19,271 nt of DNA from assembly GCA_964428935.1 (NCBI GenBank), contig CAYSAG010000073.1, positions 1-19,271 on the forward strand, read 5' to 3'. The stretch comes from JAADHY01 sp964428935 (GTDB lineage: Bacteria; Planctomycetota; Planctomycetia; Planctomycetales; Planctomycetaceae). Within the stretch, counting starts at the first letter, position 1, and each line of letters opens with the position of its first letter. A program made the translations under genes and the position numbers. This document shows, piece by piece, positions 6,686-18,600 of this stretch. The notes under the pieces are model-generated. The model saw nothing but the letters and a program-made list of their open reading frames with translations, had not been told where the DNA came from and did not search any database.

Positions 6686-9600
6686 ATGTTGCTGACGTCG
6701 TGGATTCGGCAGGTGAGGTCGCGGTTGGCTTGGGAGCGGTGGCGTCGGCGTCAGGCGAAGCGGCGTCCGCGACAGACGGGCGCCGGTCCGGTGGAGTTTC
6801 TGGAGGACCGGACGTTGCTGTCGGCGCCGAAGTTTGTCTCGGTCAGTCCGAACGTGGGGCCGCTGCTGGCGACCCCGAACAACGCACCGCCGGAGCGGTT
6901 CACGAGGGCCCCTCGAGAGCTCACCTTCTCGTTCGGGCACGGGCAAACGTTGGACGCGGGCACGCTGAGCGGCATTCGAGTCCTCCGGGCCGGTGACGAC
7001 GCTCAGAAAGCGTCGCTGACGCTCACCGAAGCCGACTTCGGAACCGCCAACCCGGTCACGGTGACCTTCGAAGCCGTCGACCCGGGCGTGCAAGGCAACC
7101 GGACGACGCTTCGTTTCGCGAAGTCGGACCTTGGAGTCAACGTTCCCCCGACCGTTTCAGTCGACGGCCAGCAAATCAGCGTCACGCTCAACTCCAACGC
7201 CACCACGCCCACCACCGCGCAGGAACTGGTCGACGCGGTCAACAACGACCCGGTCGCTAGCCAGCTCGTGGTGGTGTCCGTGGCGGGCGACGCGGGAGCG
7301 GACGTGACGACCAACTTCGCAGTGCGCGAGTACCCGCTGTCCGGAGGCGTCGGTTTCACTCGGGCCTGGGCCACCTGGGACTTCGGCACGGGCGGCCAAG
7401 CGGTGGTGGACTTTGTCGCGCCGCGGGTCGGAACGCAGGAGAACGGCACTCAGCTGGTGTTCCAGAGCCAGGACTTGGGCGGACGGGGACGGCCGGAAGT
7501 CGTCGTGAGCGGTCGGACCGTCACCGTCACGCTGGACACGGACGCGGCGGGAGGCGGTGCCGCGGCCACGACGGTCCAGCAACTGCTCCAAGAAGTCAAC
7601 GCGAAGGCTTCGCACCTGGTTCAGGCCTTCCTCCGTTTCGGAAGCGACGCCAACACCAAGCTGAACGGCGTGCCGGACAAGACGCTCACGCTTCAAGGGG
7701 CCGCGGCGGCGTCGGCGACTCTGGACCAGGGCACCTTCGGCGCGGCTGCTCCGGTCGAGGTCTTGTTCCGAGCCAGCTCGGCCGGACCTTCCGGCAACCG
7801 CATTCAGTTGGTTTTCACCAAGAGCGACCGGACGGCTGCCGGCACACCGGGCGTTGGCGTGCGCGTGGTGGGCAGCCGAATTGAAGTCGACTTGGACACA
7901 GACGCGGCGGGCGGCGGAGCGGCCGCAACGACCGCTCAGCAGCTGGTCGACGCCATTAACGGCGACGCGGCTGCCAGCGCGCTGGTGACGGCGTCGCTTC
8001 CGGTCGGCGAACCGAACGTGGACGTGACGACGAACTTCGCCGGCGGAACGTTCCAGCTGTCTGGCGCCGACGTCGAGCTCACGCCGGGCTACGTGGCCTT
8101 GGGCGACACGCCGGACCAGGTCATTTACCGGTTCTCCCACACTCTGCCGGACGACCTGTACGCCATTCAAATTGTCGGGGCGGGTGGCGAACCGACGCTC
8201 AACCCGCTCAAGAACACGGCTGGCGAGGTCTTTGCTGGCGGCGACGACGTGCTGGTCCGGTTCGACTTGGACCTGCCGCCGCAGGTGCTGACCGTCGTGC
8301 CGCAGCCGGTCGACCGCACCGGGGGCGGACTGGTCCAACGCCGGGACCGAATCGACGTCTACTTCAGCGAAGACCTCGACCCGGCAACCGCCGAAACCCC
8401 CGCCTTCTACCGACTGGTCGACACCCACGGCACCGTCCAAGCCGACGACGACACCGTCCTGCTGCCCAGCCGGGTCGACTACGACGCGGCGGCCAAGAAA
8501 GCGACGCTGACCTTCGCCCAGCCTCTGCCCGACTCCACCTACCGGCTGCAAGTCGGGCCGTCCACCGAGCCGAACGACGACTTGAGCAACGGCCAGCCCA
8601 TTGAACTGGGCACGCTGTTCGACAGCACGGACTTCACCGACCTGGCCTTCTTGGGCGACCACAACGGCTCCAACGACGTCGACCTGTACCAGTTCTCGGT
8701 CGACCGCGACCGGTCGATTCTGACCGCTTCGGTCCTGCCGAACCAGACGCTCGACACACACCTCCGTTTGTTCGACCAGAACGGCAACCCAGTGCTGGCC
8801 AACGAAGTGCAGCAAATTTCGTTCGACGGCACGCCGACCCGCGGCTGGTTCCAACTGCAGTTCGACGGCCAGACGACGGATCCCATTCCTTACAACGCCA
8901 CCGTCCAGCAAGTGCACGACGCTTTGGCGGCCCTGTCGAACATTGGGGCGAACGAGGTCCAGCGGCTGACCGTCAACGGCTCACCGACGGGAGGCACCTT
9001 TGCCCTGCAATTCGACGGCGAAACGACGGCCGACTTGGCCTACAACGCGACGGCCCTCGAGGTCCAACAGGCTTTGCAAGCCCTGCCGAACATTGGCGCG
9101 GGCAACGTGACGGTCGCTGGCGGCCCACTGCCCGGCTCGCCGCTGACCATTACTTTCACCGGAAAGTTCACCGACACGGACGTGCCGCAACTGCAGGTGG
9201 TCCAGAGCCAGCTCGCCGGCGGCACGAACCCGAGCGTTTCCGTGGTCACTGTGACGCAAGGCCGCGACGACCTGCTGGTCACCGTTCCGGACCAGGTCGT
9301 GGCGAACGAAGTCCAAACGTTGCGAATTACCGGCGGGGCCACGGGCGGGACGTTCGCCTTGGGCTTCGAGGGCGAGACGACGGCCGACATTCTCTACAAC
9401 GCCGACGCTGCGGCGGTCGAGGCGGCTTTGGAGGCGTTGTCCAGCATTGGGGCCGGCAACGTGGTGGTGACCGGCGGTCCGTTGCCAGGAACCATGAAAA
9501 TCACTTTCGTCGGGGCTTTGGCCGGGACCGACGTGTCGCAAATTACGGTCGAGAACGACCAGCTGGTGGGCGTGAACCCGCAGGTGGAGGTGGCGACGGC

Positions 9601-12600
9601 GGTCGTGGGAGGCACGGTTGTCGCGGGCGACGCTCTGCCCAGCGTGCCGATTCTGGTGGCCTTCGTCGGCGACCTCGCTCAGACAGACGTCAGCCAGCTG
9701 AGCGTCGCCACGAACACGACGGACGACGACTCGCTTCAGGTCACCACGCTCACGCAAGGCGCGACGCCGGTCGAGGACGACAGCGGGGGCCCAGGAGCCC
9801 TCGACGTGCTCAAGCTGTACGGCGCCTCGCCCGGCACCTACTACCTGGGCGTCTCGGCCGCGGGCAACGCCAACTACGACCCGACAGACGGCTCGGGAGC
9901 GGCCGGTGGAACGACCACAGGCTCCTACCACCTGACCCTCACCGTCGACCGCTCGCCCGTCGACGGCACCGACGACAACTCCAGCTTCGCCAAGGCCACC
10001 GACCTGGGCACGCTGGGGGTGGCCGGGCAGCACGTCGTCGACCAGCGAATTGGTCCGCCCGCTCAGCCACCGTTGCCGGAGGACGTGAACGAGTCGTCTC
10101 GCGGTCACCGCGACGTGGACTACCAAGAGCACCTCGCGCCAGGCGGGCCGGACGGGCCGGGCGTCCAGGCCAAGGCGTACAACTTCAAGGACGTCTACGG
10201 GCAAGACAGCCAGGGCAACCCGCTGCACAACCTGATCACCGAAGAGCAGAAGGAACTGGCGCGGCAGATTTTCGAGCTCTACAGCTACTACCTGGGCATT
10301 CAGTTCTACGAGACGGCCAACCAAGGCATTACCGTCGTCACCGGTGACTTGCAGGTGCTGGAAGGTCAGAGCGGTCCGGGCGGCGTCCTCGGACTGGGCG
10401 GGCCTGACATGGTCGTTCTGGACGCCATGGACTTCCAGTCCGGTCCGGACCAGTACGGCGGGCTTTGGTTCCGCACCGCCCTGCACGAAATTGGTCACGC
10501 CATTGGGCTGGACCACGACTACGAGCTGCCGGCAATCATGAGCGGCAGCTTTACGCAAGAGCCGGTCTACCCGAGCCAGCACGACATTACGCACGGCCGA
10601 GAGCTTCACCAGCTCGACAGCAACGACATCGACCTCTACAAGTTCACGCTGGACCAGGCCGGGACGCTGACGGCCGAGCTGGTGGCGGAGCGGTTGGATG
10701 ACCCCGCGCTGTCGCAGCGTCTGGACGGCCTGCTGACGCTGTTCCGCGAGGACGCCAACGGCAACCGCGAAATCATTGCTCGCAACGACGACTACTTCGG
10801 CGACGACCCGTTCGTGTCGCTCACGCTCGAAGCCGGAACCTACTACTTGGCCGTCACCAGCACGGGCAACACGGACTTCGACCCGCGCATTGAAAACAGC
10901 GGCTGGGGCGGTCGGACGGCCGGTCCGTACGAGCTTCACTTGACGTTCACGCCCAGCGAGCCGGCGTCCACGATTCGCGACACGACCGGCAACGCGTTGG
11001 ACGGTGACTGGGACGGACAGGCAGGCGGCACGTTCGAGTTCGACTTCCAGGCCGGCGAAACCCTGTTCGTCGACAAGACGGCTGCGGCCGGAGGCGACGG
11101 CTCGCTGGCCGCCCCTTACAACGAAATCGACCAGGCTCTGGCGGCGGCCGGGTCGCGCGTGGTGGTTCCGAAGGAGGGAGCGGCTCACATTCGAGAGGGC
11201 GACTCTTTCGCCGTCTACGACGGCACCGGCGGTTTGCGGGTGTTCGAGTTCGACAGCGACGGCCAAGTGCAGCAGGCCGGAGCGACGCCCGTGGCCTACT
11301 TGGACGCCGCAAACAACCCGGTCGACCAGGCGACGCTCGCTCAAAACATTCACGCGGCAATCGATTCGTTGGCCGAGTTCGTCGCCCCGCGCAGAGGCGC
11401 AGTCGTGGACGTACGGCTGGCCGGCAGCGGTGCGACCACCCGCGTGGACCTCAGCAAGACACCGGCTCTGCTGGCCGCGCCCAACCTGGTTCGAATTCTG
11501 CCCAACGGCGGAACGGACGGAGTGGTCGAAACGCCGGGTGACAACGCGCCGTACTTGCTCGGACGAGACGACTTGTTCAACGAGCTGCCGGACGGCCGGA
11601 CGTTCAACGTTCCGCAAGGCGTCACCGTGGTCGTCGACGCGGGCGTCATTCTGAAGGCTCAAGACACGGTCATTGACGTCGGAACCTCCAGCGGCAGCTA
11701 CGACCGCCGTGGTGCCAGCCTGCAGGTGCTGGGCACGCCCGAGGTGCCGGTGTACTTGACCTCGTACGAGTTCGACGGGCTGGGCGGCGACAGCGACGGC
11801 GTCAGCGACGGTGAAAACCCGGGCGACTGGGGCGGTCTGGTCTTCCGACCCGACTCCGACTTCGTCGGTCCCGACGCCGACCCGACGGCTCCGAAAATCT
11901 TCCTCAACACCGTGGCCTTCGCCGACCTGAGCTTCGGTGGCGGACAGGTCGTGGTCGACTCGGTCCGGCAGGTCTTCACGCCCATTCATTTGCAGGGAGC
12001 TCGTCCGCGAATCGCTCACAACACCATTCGCGACAGCGCCGACGCGGCCATTTCGGCCGACCCGGCCAGCTTCGACACGTCCCGCGGCCGAATCGGACCG
12101 GAAATTCGGGACAACTGGCTGAGCAACAACTCCATCAACGGCCTTTTCGTTCGCATTCGAACCCAGGCCGGCAGGCCGCTGGACGTGCTGGACGTGAGCG
12201 CCCGGTTCGACGACACCGACATTGTGCACGTCATTACGCAACCGCTGGTCATTTCGGGAGCTCCCGGCGGGCCGGTCGAGGTGAACGGCGAAATGCAGCC
12301 GCGAGTGGCCGGACGACTGCAAATCGACCCGGGAACGGTCGTCAAACTGGACCACGCGCGAATTGAAATGGGGCGGGGAGCCTCCCACTTGATTGCCGAG
12401 GGAACGGCCGAGGACCCAATCATTTTCACGTCGTTGCGCGACGACCGGTACGGTGTCGGCGGCACGTTCGACACGTCCAACAACGGCTCGACCACGCCGC
12501 CGCAGCCGGGCGACTGGGGCGGCTTCCTGTTCAACGCCGTCTCGCAGGGCCACTTCAGCCACGTGCTGGTCTCGTACGCCGGCGGTTCGGGCGTGCCGAT

Positions 12601-15600
12601 CGAAGGCGGCTCGGACGCGTTCAACACGTTCGAAATTCGTCAGGCCGAGGTGCGGCTGGTCAACAGCCGGGTCGAGAACAACGCGGGCGGTCGAGCCGTC
12701 GGAGACCGAAACGGTCGCGGAAGGAACACGGCCGCGACAATTTTCGTCCTGGGCGCCCAACCGATTCTGGTCAACAACGTCTTCCGCAACAACCAGGGCG
12801 AACTGATTACCATTGACGTCAACTCGCTCCAGTCCCGCTACCAACCCGACTCCGGTCCGGCCACGCAGCCCTGGGTGCCCTACGACCCCGACCAGCCCGG
12901 CGAAGGAACCTACTTCGACCAGTTCGCCGACAACCACGGCCCGTTGGTCCGGTGGAACCGAATGGAAAACAACGGGCTGAACGGCATGCGCGTGCGCGGC
13001 GACGTGCTGACCACCGAGTCGGTCTGGGACGACACGGACGTGGTGCACGTGGTGCGGGACGAGATTCGAATCGTCGAGAATCACCACGTGTGGAGCGGGC
13101 TGACTCTCATGAGCGCCCCGGACGCCAGCCTGGTCGTCAAGCTGCAGGGCAGCAACGCCGGCTTCACGGTCGACGGCGACCCGTTGGACATCGACGACCG
13201 GGTCGGTGGAGTGCTGCACATTGTCGGTCAGCCGAAGTACCCCGTCGTGCTGACGTCGTTGGCCGACGACACGTACGGGGCCGGGGCAGACCTGGCCGGT
13301 TTCCCGCAGTACGACACCAACGGCGACGGCCCGAGCAGCGGGTCGCCGGGCGACTGGCGGAGCATTCGCATCGACCGATTCGCTCACGACCGAAACGTGG
13401 CCTACGTGCTGGAATCCGAGTCGGTGGGCGGCGAAGACGTCAACCGCTTGCCGACCAGTGCGCAGTACCTGGGCACGCTGGCTCCGAATGAAAAGAGCGG
13501 CGACGACCTGCGCAAGCTGGGCTTCGAAATTCACGGCTTCCTCGACGCCGGCGGTGACGTGGACGTGTACAGCTTCGACGCCGTGGCCGGCACCGAAGTC
13601 TGGCTGGACGTCGACCGCACCAGCCCGGGACTGGACGCGGTGTTGGAGCTGGTCGACAGCGGCGGCACGGTCCTGGCCCGGTCGACCGACAACAACACGC
13701 TCTCCGGACTGGCTCAGCCGCTCGCCAAAGACGCCCGGCTCGAACGGGACTACTACACGCTCAACCCGCTCGACCCGGGAATGTCGCTGAAACTGCCCGG
13801 ACCGCGCGGTTCGACAGGGACGTACTACGTCCGCGTTCGAAGCAACGCCGACACGGACGGTCCGTACCAGTTGCAAATTCGCCTGCACCAGTTGGACGAA
13901 GTGCCCGGCACCTCGGTCCGAATGGCCGACATTCGCTACGCCACCAGCGGCATCGAAGTACTCGGCCAGCCCGCCCACTCACCTCTGTCGGGCGAGTCGG
14001 CCGAGGTGAACAACTCGGCCAACAACACCTTCGCCGGCGCTCAGCCTTTGGGGAACCTGCTGGCGAGCGACCGGAACGTGCTGAGCGTGGCGGGCGTGCT
14101 GTCTGGAGCCGCCGACGTCGACTGGTACCGGTTCGACGTCGACGTGCAGCAGATTCAGTCCATTGCCGGAGTCAACGACGGGACGAAGACCTTCCCCGTG
14201 GTCTTCGACATCGACTACGCCGACGGTCTGGGCCGTCCCGACCTGACCTTGGCCGTGTTCGATTCGACCGGTCGACTGATTTACGTGGGCCGTGAAAGCA
14301 ACGTTCCCGACGACTTGCCGGCCGGTCAAGGCACGGACCTGGACGACTTGTCCCGCGGCTCCGTGGGCCCGCTGGACCCGTTCATTGGCCCGGTCCACCT
14401 GCCGGCGGCCGCCCCCGGCGGCACGCTGACTTACTACGTGGCGGTCATGTCCAACCAGCGGATTCCGGCGGTGTTGGACCAAACCTACGTGCCCAATGCG
14501 ACGGCCGCCAACACCCGGCTGGAGCCGGTCGACTCGCTGACGCGAATCGTCGAGGACCACATTGGGTTCACCGGGTACGACTCGAACGGCACGCAAGTCG
14601 ACCCGACCACCGGCCCGCTGTTCGACATTGACGGGGCCGTCCGGTTGGCCGCGCACGTCGTGCCTTACCAATTCAGCGACGTGGTGTTGTACGTGGCGTC
14701 CGCGAGCGACGGCCTGCTGGCCGTCAACCCCGTCACCGGCCAGCTCATTGCCCAGCTCAACGGCGGTTTCCAAGCCGACGACATTACCATTCGAACCGAC
14801 GGCCGGTTCTACGCCTACCGCAGTTTGGCGAACGCTGCGAACACGGCCGGCGAGCTGGCCGTGGTCGACCCCGGAACGGGCACGCTCAGCTCGAACGTGC
14901 AGGACAGCATTCTGGGTGGAACACCGACGCCGGACAACACGCCCAACTCGTTCCTGGTCACCGACACAGTCGACGCGTTGGCCTTCGAGCGGACCGGTGC
15001 CGGCCCGTCGTACCGGCTGTGGTACTCCGTCCGGGCGAACAGCAACACGGACCCGACGAAGACAACGTCGTTCTTGTACCGAGCTCGTTCAGGCGGTTCA
15101 GCGGCCGACGGCGGAGGCTTCGGCGTTGTCGGCGAGATTCAACCTCAAGGGGTCCGGTCTGCCAGGTGGGTGTACCAATTCACGGATGCCCAGGGGGCCA
15201 CTAAAGACGTCGCGTTCGACGCCAAATGGCCGGGCCTTTACGGAAACGCGCTGACGATTAACGTGAGGCTGAACCAGACGCCGACTTCGGTAAGGGTCAG
15301 CGGTACGTCCATCACAATCGATTTGGCGACCAACGGGACGGTGCAGGACTTGGTGGACGCCGTCAACCAGAACCCGCAGGCGTCTTCAATGGTGACCGCC
15401 CGGCTCATCGACTCCGGGAACAACACGATTACTCCGACGGCGGTTACATTAGACCAATTCCAGCCTGGCCAAGGCGCCCCGCTGAAAGGCTACGTCACCG
15501 GGCTGACGTACCACGGTGGAACGCTGTACGGAGTGACCAGTGCGGGCGAGTTCCTCCGAATCGACACCACCAACGGACGGGCCACCGTGATTCACGACTT

Positions 15601-18600
15601 CTCCGCAGACGGCATTCCCGGCTTCGAAGGCCTGACGCTGGGGCCGCAGAACGTCGAAAACCATCGCTACAAGGACATGCTCTTCGCCGTGACCACCAAC
15701 GGGCGGCTGGTCGCCTTCGACACCTCGGGCAACCTGCAGCCGGTCTTCACGGGCGACGCAACCAGCGTGCCTTTACCGGCCGGAAGTCTGCGTGGTCTGG
15801 CCTTCTCGCCGCTCGACTTCAACCTGTGGCACCCGACCAACCGCCGAGGCAACGACCCGGGCCGCGGAATCAACGCCGCACCGGACAACAGCCGGTCGCC
15901 GAGTCAGGCGGTGCGAAACGTTCCCGGCCCCGACCAAACCGAAGGTCAAGGTGGAATCAGCTTCTACTTCGGTTTCGACGCGGGAGGCTACGTGGCGTAC
16001 AACGGTGTGGGAGGCAACCCGGCCGGGCCTTTCAACGGACAGTACGGCGTCTACGACGCCACGTTCCAGCAAGACCTCGCGTCGAACCCGAACATTGCCA
16101 ACACCTACAACTTGCCGGGTGGAGCCCACGGTGAACTCCTTACCGACACGTTCAGCCTGGCCGGCTACTCCGCGGCCGACCACCCGACGCTCTACTTCAA
16201 CTACTTCCTGGCCACCGAGAACGACAACGGCGCAGCGGGCACCATTCGCGACAGCGCTCGCGTTTGGATTTCACCCGACGGCAGGACCAACTGGGAACTG
16301 ATTGCCACGAACAACGAGGCGCTGGGAGAAGAACTGCCAAACTTCGTAACTCACTCGGCGCTGGCCACTGGAGCGGCCAACACAAGGACCCAGCAGGTCC
16401 AACCGCTGTTCGACGCGGGCCAGTGGCGGCAGGCCAGAATCGACCTGGCCCGCTACGCCGGGCGGCCGAACTTGAAGTTGAAGTTCGAGTTCACGACGGC
16501 TCAAGCCGGCGCGGCCCCGAACGAACGGTTCTTGAACAACCGCTTCGAGGGCTTCTACATCGACGACATTGTGATTGGGTTCTCGGAGCGAGGCGAAATG
16601 GTCACCGGCGCTCCGAGCGGCCAGACGGGCGTGGTCCCGGTCGAGACGGAGGTGTCGGGGACGTACCAGGGAGCCTACCAGCTCGAAATTCGTCGCGGCC
16701 CGCTGTACCAAGAAAACACGAGCGAGACGAGCGGTCTGACCAGCGTTCAGCGAACCTGGGACACGAACACTCGGTTCGTCGCTGAGCAAGACTGGAACCC
16801 GTTCTGGTCCAGCGACCGAGCTCACGACCGGGGCGACCGGAACGCGTTCCGCGAGCAGGGGTGGATCGACATTCAACAAAACCGAATCTGGGACGTCGCT
16901 CAGTACGGCATTCTGGCCGACACGGGCGTGCGCGACTCGGCGGCCGAAGGCAGCAAGCCGCACCCCGGCTCGCTCATCAACTTCTACCCGTTCAACAGCA
17001 CTCAATTGGTTCCTGGGGTCACAATCAAGAACAACGTGGTGGCGAACGCGGGCACGGCGGCCATTCTGTTCAGCGGCGACCCGAACGCGGCCAACCAGCC
17101 GGCCGCTCCCATTCCGCACGGCAAGATTGTCAACAACACGGTCTTTGGCAGTCCGGTGGGCATTCTTGTCACCGAGAACGCCGCTCCGACGCTCGTCAAC
17201 AACCTGGTCGTCCAGAACCAGACCGGCGTGCAAGTGGACGCTTCGTCGCGCAGCGCCGGCACGGCCGTGGAGCGAAACCTGTTCCGCGACAACGCGGCCA
17301 ACGGACTGGTGGGCAACAACCCGCTGGTCGACCCGCCTGGGCCGCTGTTCGTGGACCCAGCCAACGGCAATTTCTACCCGGCTGCCGGCAGTCCGGCCGT
17401 CGACCGGTCGCAAAAGACGGTCTTCGAGCGCAGCGACTACGCCGCCTTCCTCAACCAGCTCGGCTTCCCGCAGTCGAACGTCGAGGCACCGAACGTCGAC
17501 ATGCTGGGTCAGCTGCGGCTGGACGACCCGTCTCGACCGCCCTCCGGGTTCGGCGGCGAGATTTTCTACGACGTGGGGGCGATTGAACGAGCCGACTTCG
17601 AAGCGCCGGTCGCCTGGCTGGTCGACCCGCAAGACGGCGGACCGAACGACCTGGACCCAACGGCCCACGTCGTCCGTCTGCAAGACCCGCAGCTCCTGAC
17701 CCAGTTCGTCGTCCAACTGACCGACCAAGGCATGGGCATCGACCGGTTCCGGGTCAACAAGGACCAGGTGGCGTTGTTCGAAGAGGACGCCAGCGGGCGG
17801 CGGCTGCTGGTCGAAGGCACCGACTACTTCTTCGCCTACAACGCCAACACGCAGCAAATCATTCTGACGGCCGCCACCACGTTCGCCGTCGACCGCCACT
17901 ACCTGATTGTGCTGGACAACACGCCGGACGGCGTGGAGTTCACGCCGCTGGGCGTCTCGACCGGCTTGACCGACAACGGCATCCGCGACTTGGCCGGCAA
18001 CCCGCTGCGAAAGAACCGTACTGACGGAACGACGGTGTTCGAAGTCTACCTGACCGACGAGAACGACGCTCCAGTCAACACCGTTCCTGGAACGCAAACC
18101 ATTGACGAGGACCAAACGCTGACGTTCTCGGCGGCCACGGGCAACGCCGTCACGGTTTTCGACGCCGACGCTTTCCTGCACCCGGACGCGCGGTTCCGCA
18201 CCGTCGCGGTGACGCTGACGACGGAGAACGCCGGCGAGGTGCTCACGCTGCCGCAAACGGCGTGGCTGAAGACCGACCTGGGCACGCTGGGGGCGGCCAC
18301 GGTGCGCTTCGAAGTGGCTGCCGGCGGACTCGACGCCGTCACGGTGCAGGTCACCGAAAGCGACCACGGCGACGGAAACCCCGCGCCGACCGTCACCGAG
18401 GACGTCAACAACCGAGTCGTCCAAATCGACCTGAACAGCCAGCCGGGGGCCCAGACGACGGTGGACGACTTGATTGCCGCCGTCAACGCGCAGTCCACGC
18501 TGCTGACGGCGTCACTGGCCTCCGGAGACGGCACGACCAACCTGTCGGCCGCTTTGGTCGGCACGGTGCGAGCCGGCGACGTGCCGCTGCAATTCCAGGT

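Noticed and set aside
6421..6996. Open frame on the + strand beginning in the divergent region
   Set aside because: It overlaps the giant gene in another frame, has no ribosome binding site and no recognisable features.
7157..8917. A 586-codon open frame on the minus strand
   Set aside because: Same codon-register shadow, opposite the alpha-type repeats and Ig-like part.
10006..10030. Near-identical DNA at 10006 and 18272 (both encode TDLGTLG)
   Set aside because: A short match explained by the same peptide and strong codon bias; flanks do not match.
8981..13978. A 1665-codon open frame on the minus strand
   Set aside because: It lies in exact codon register with the + strand giant gene. 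It stays open only because that gene does not use TTA, CTA and TCA codons here. Its peptide is Val/Arg/Gln-rich with no domain, while the + strand has HEIGHAIGLDH and other motifs.
15100..15260. Suspected frameshift in the giant gene where codon use changes
   Set aside because: Reading codon by codon, the frame remains the same on both sides and no stop occurs; the change is in composition only.
16271..18424. A 717-codon open frame on the minus strand
   Set aside because: Same codon-register shadow of the giant gene; no recognisable domain.
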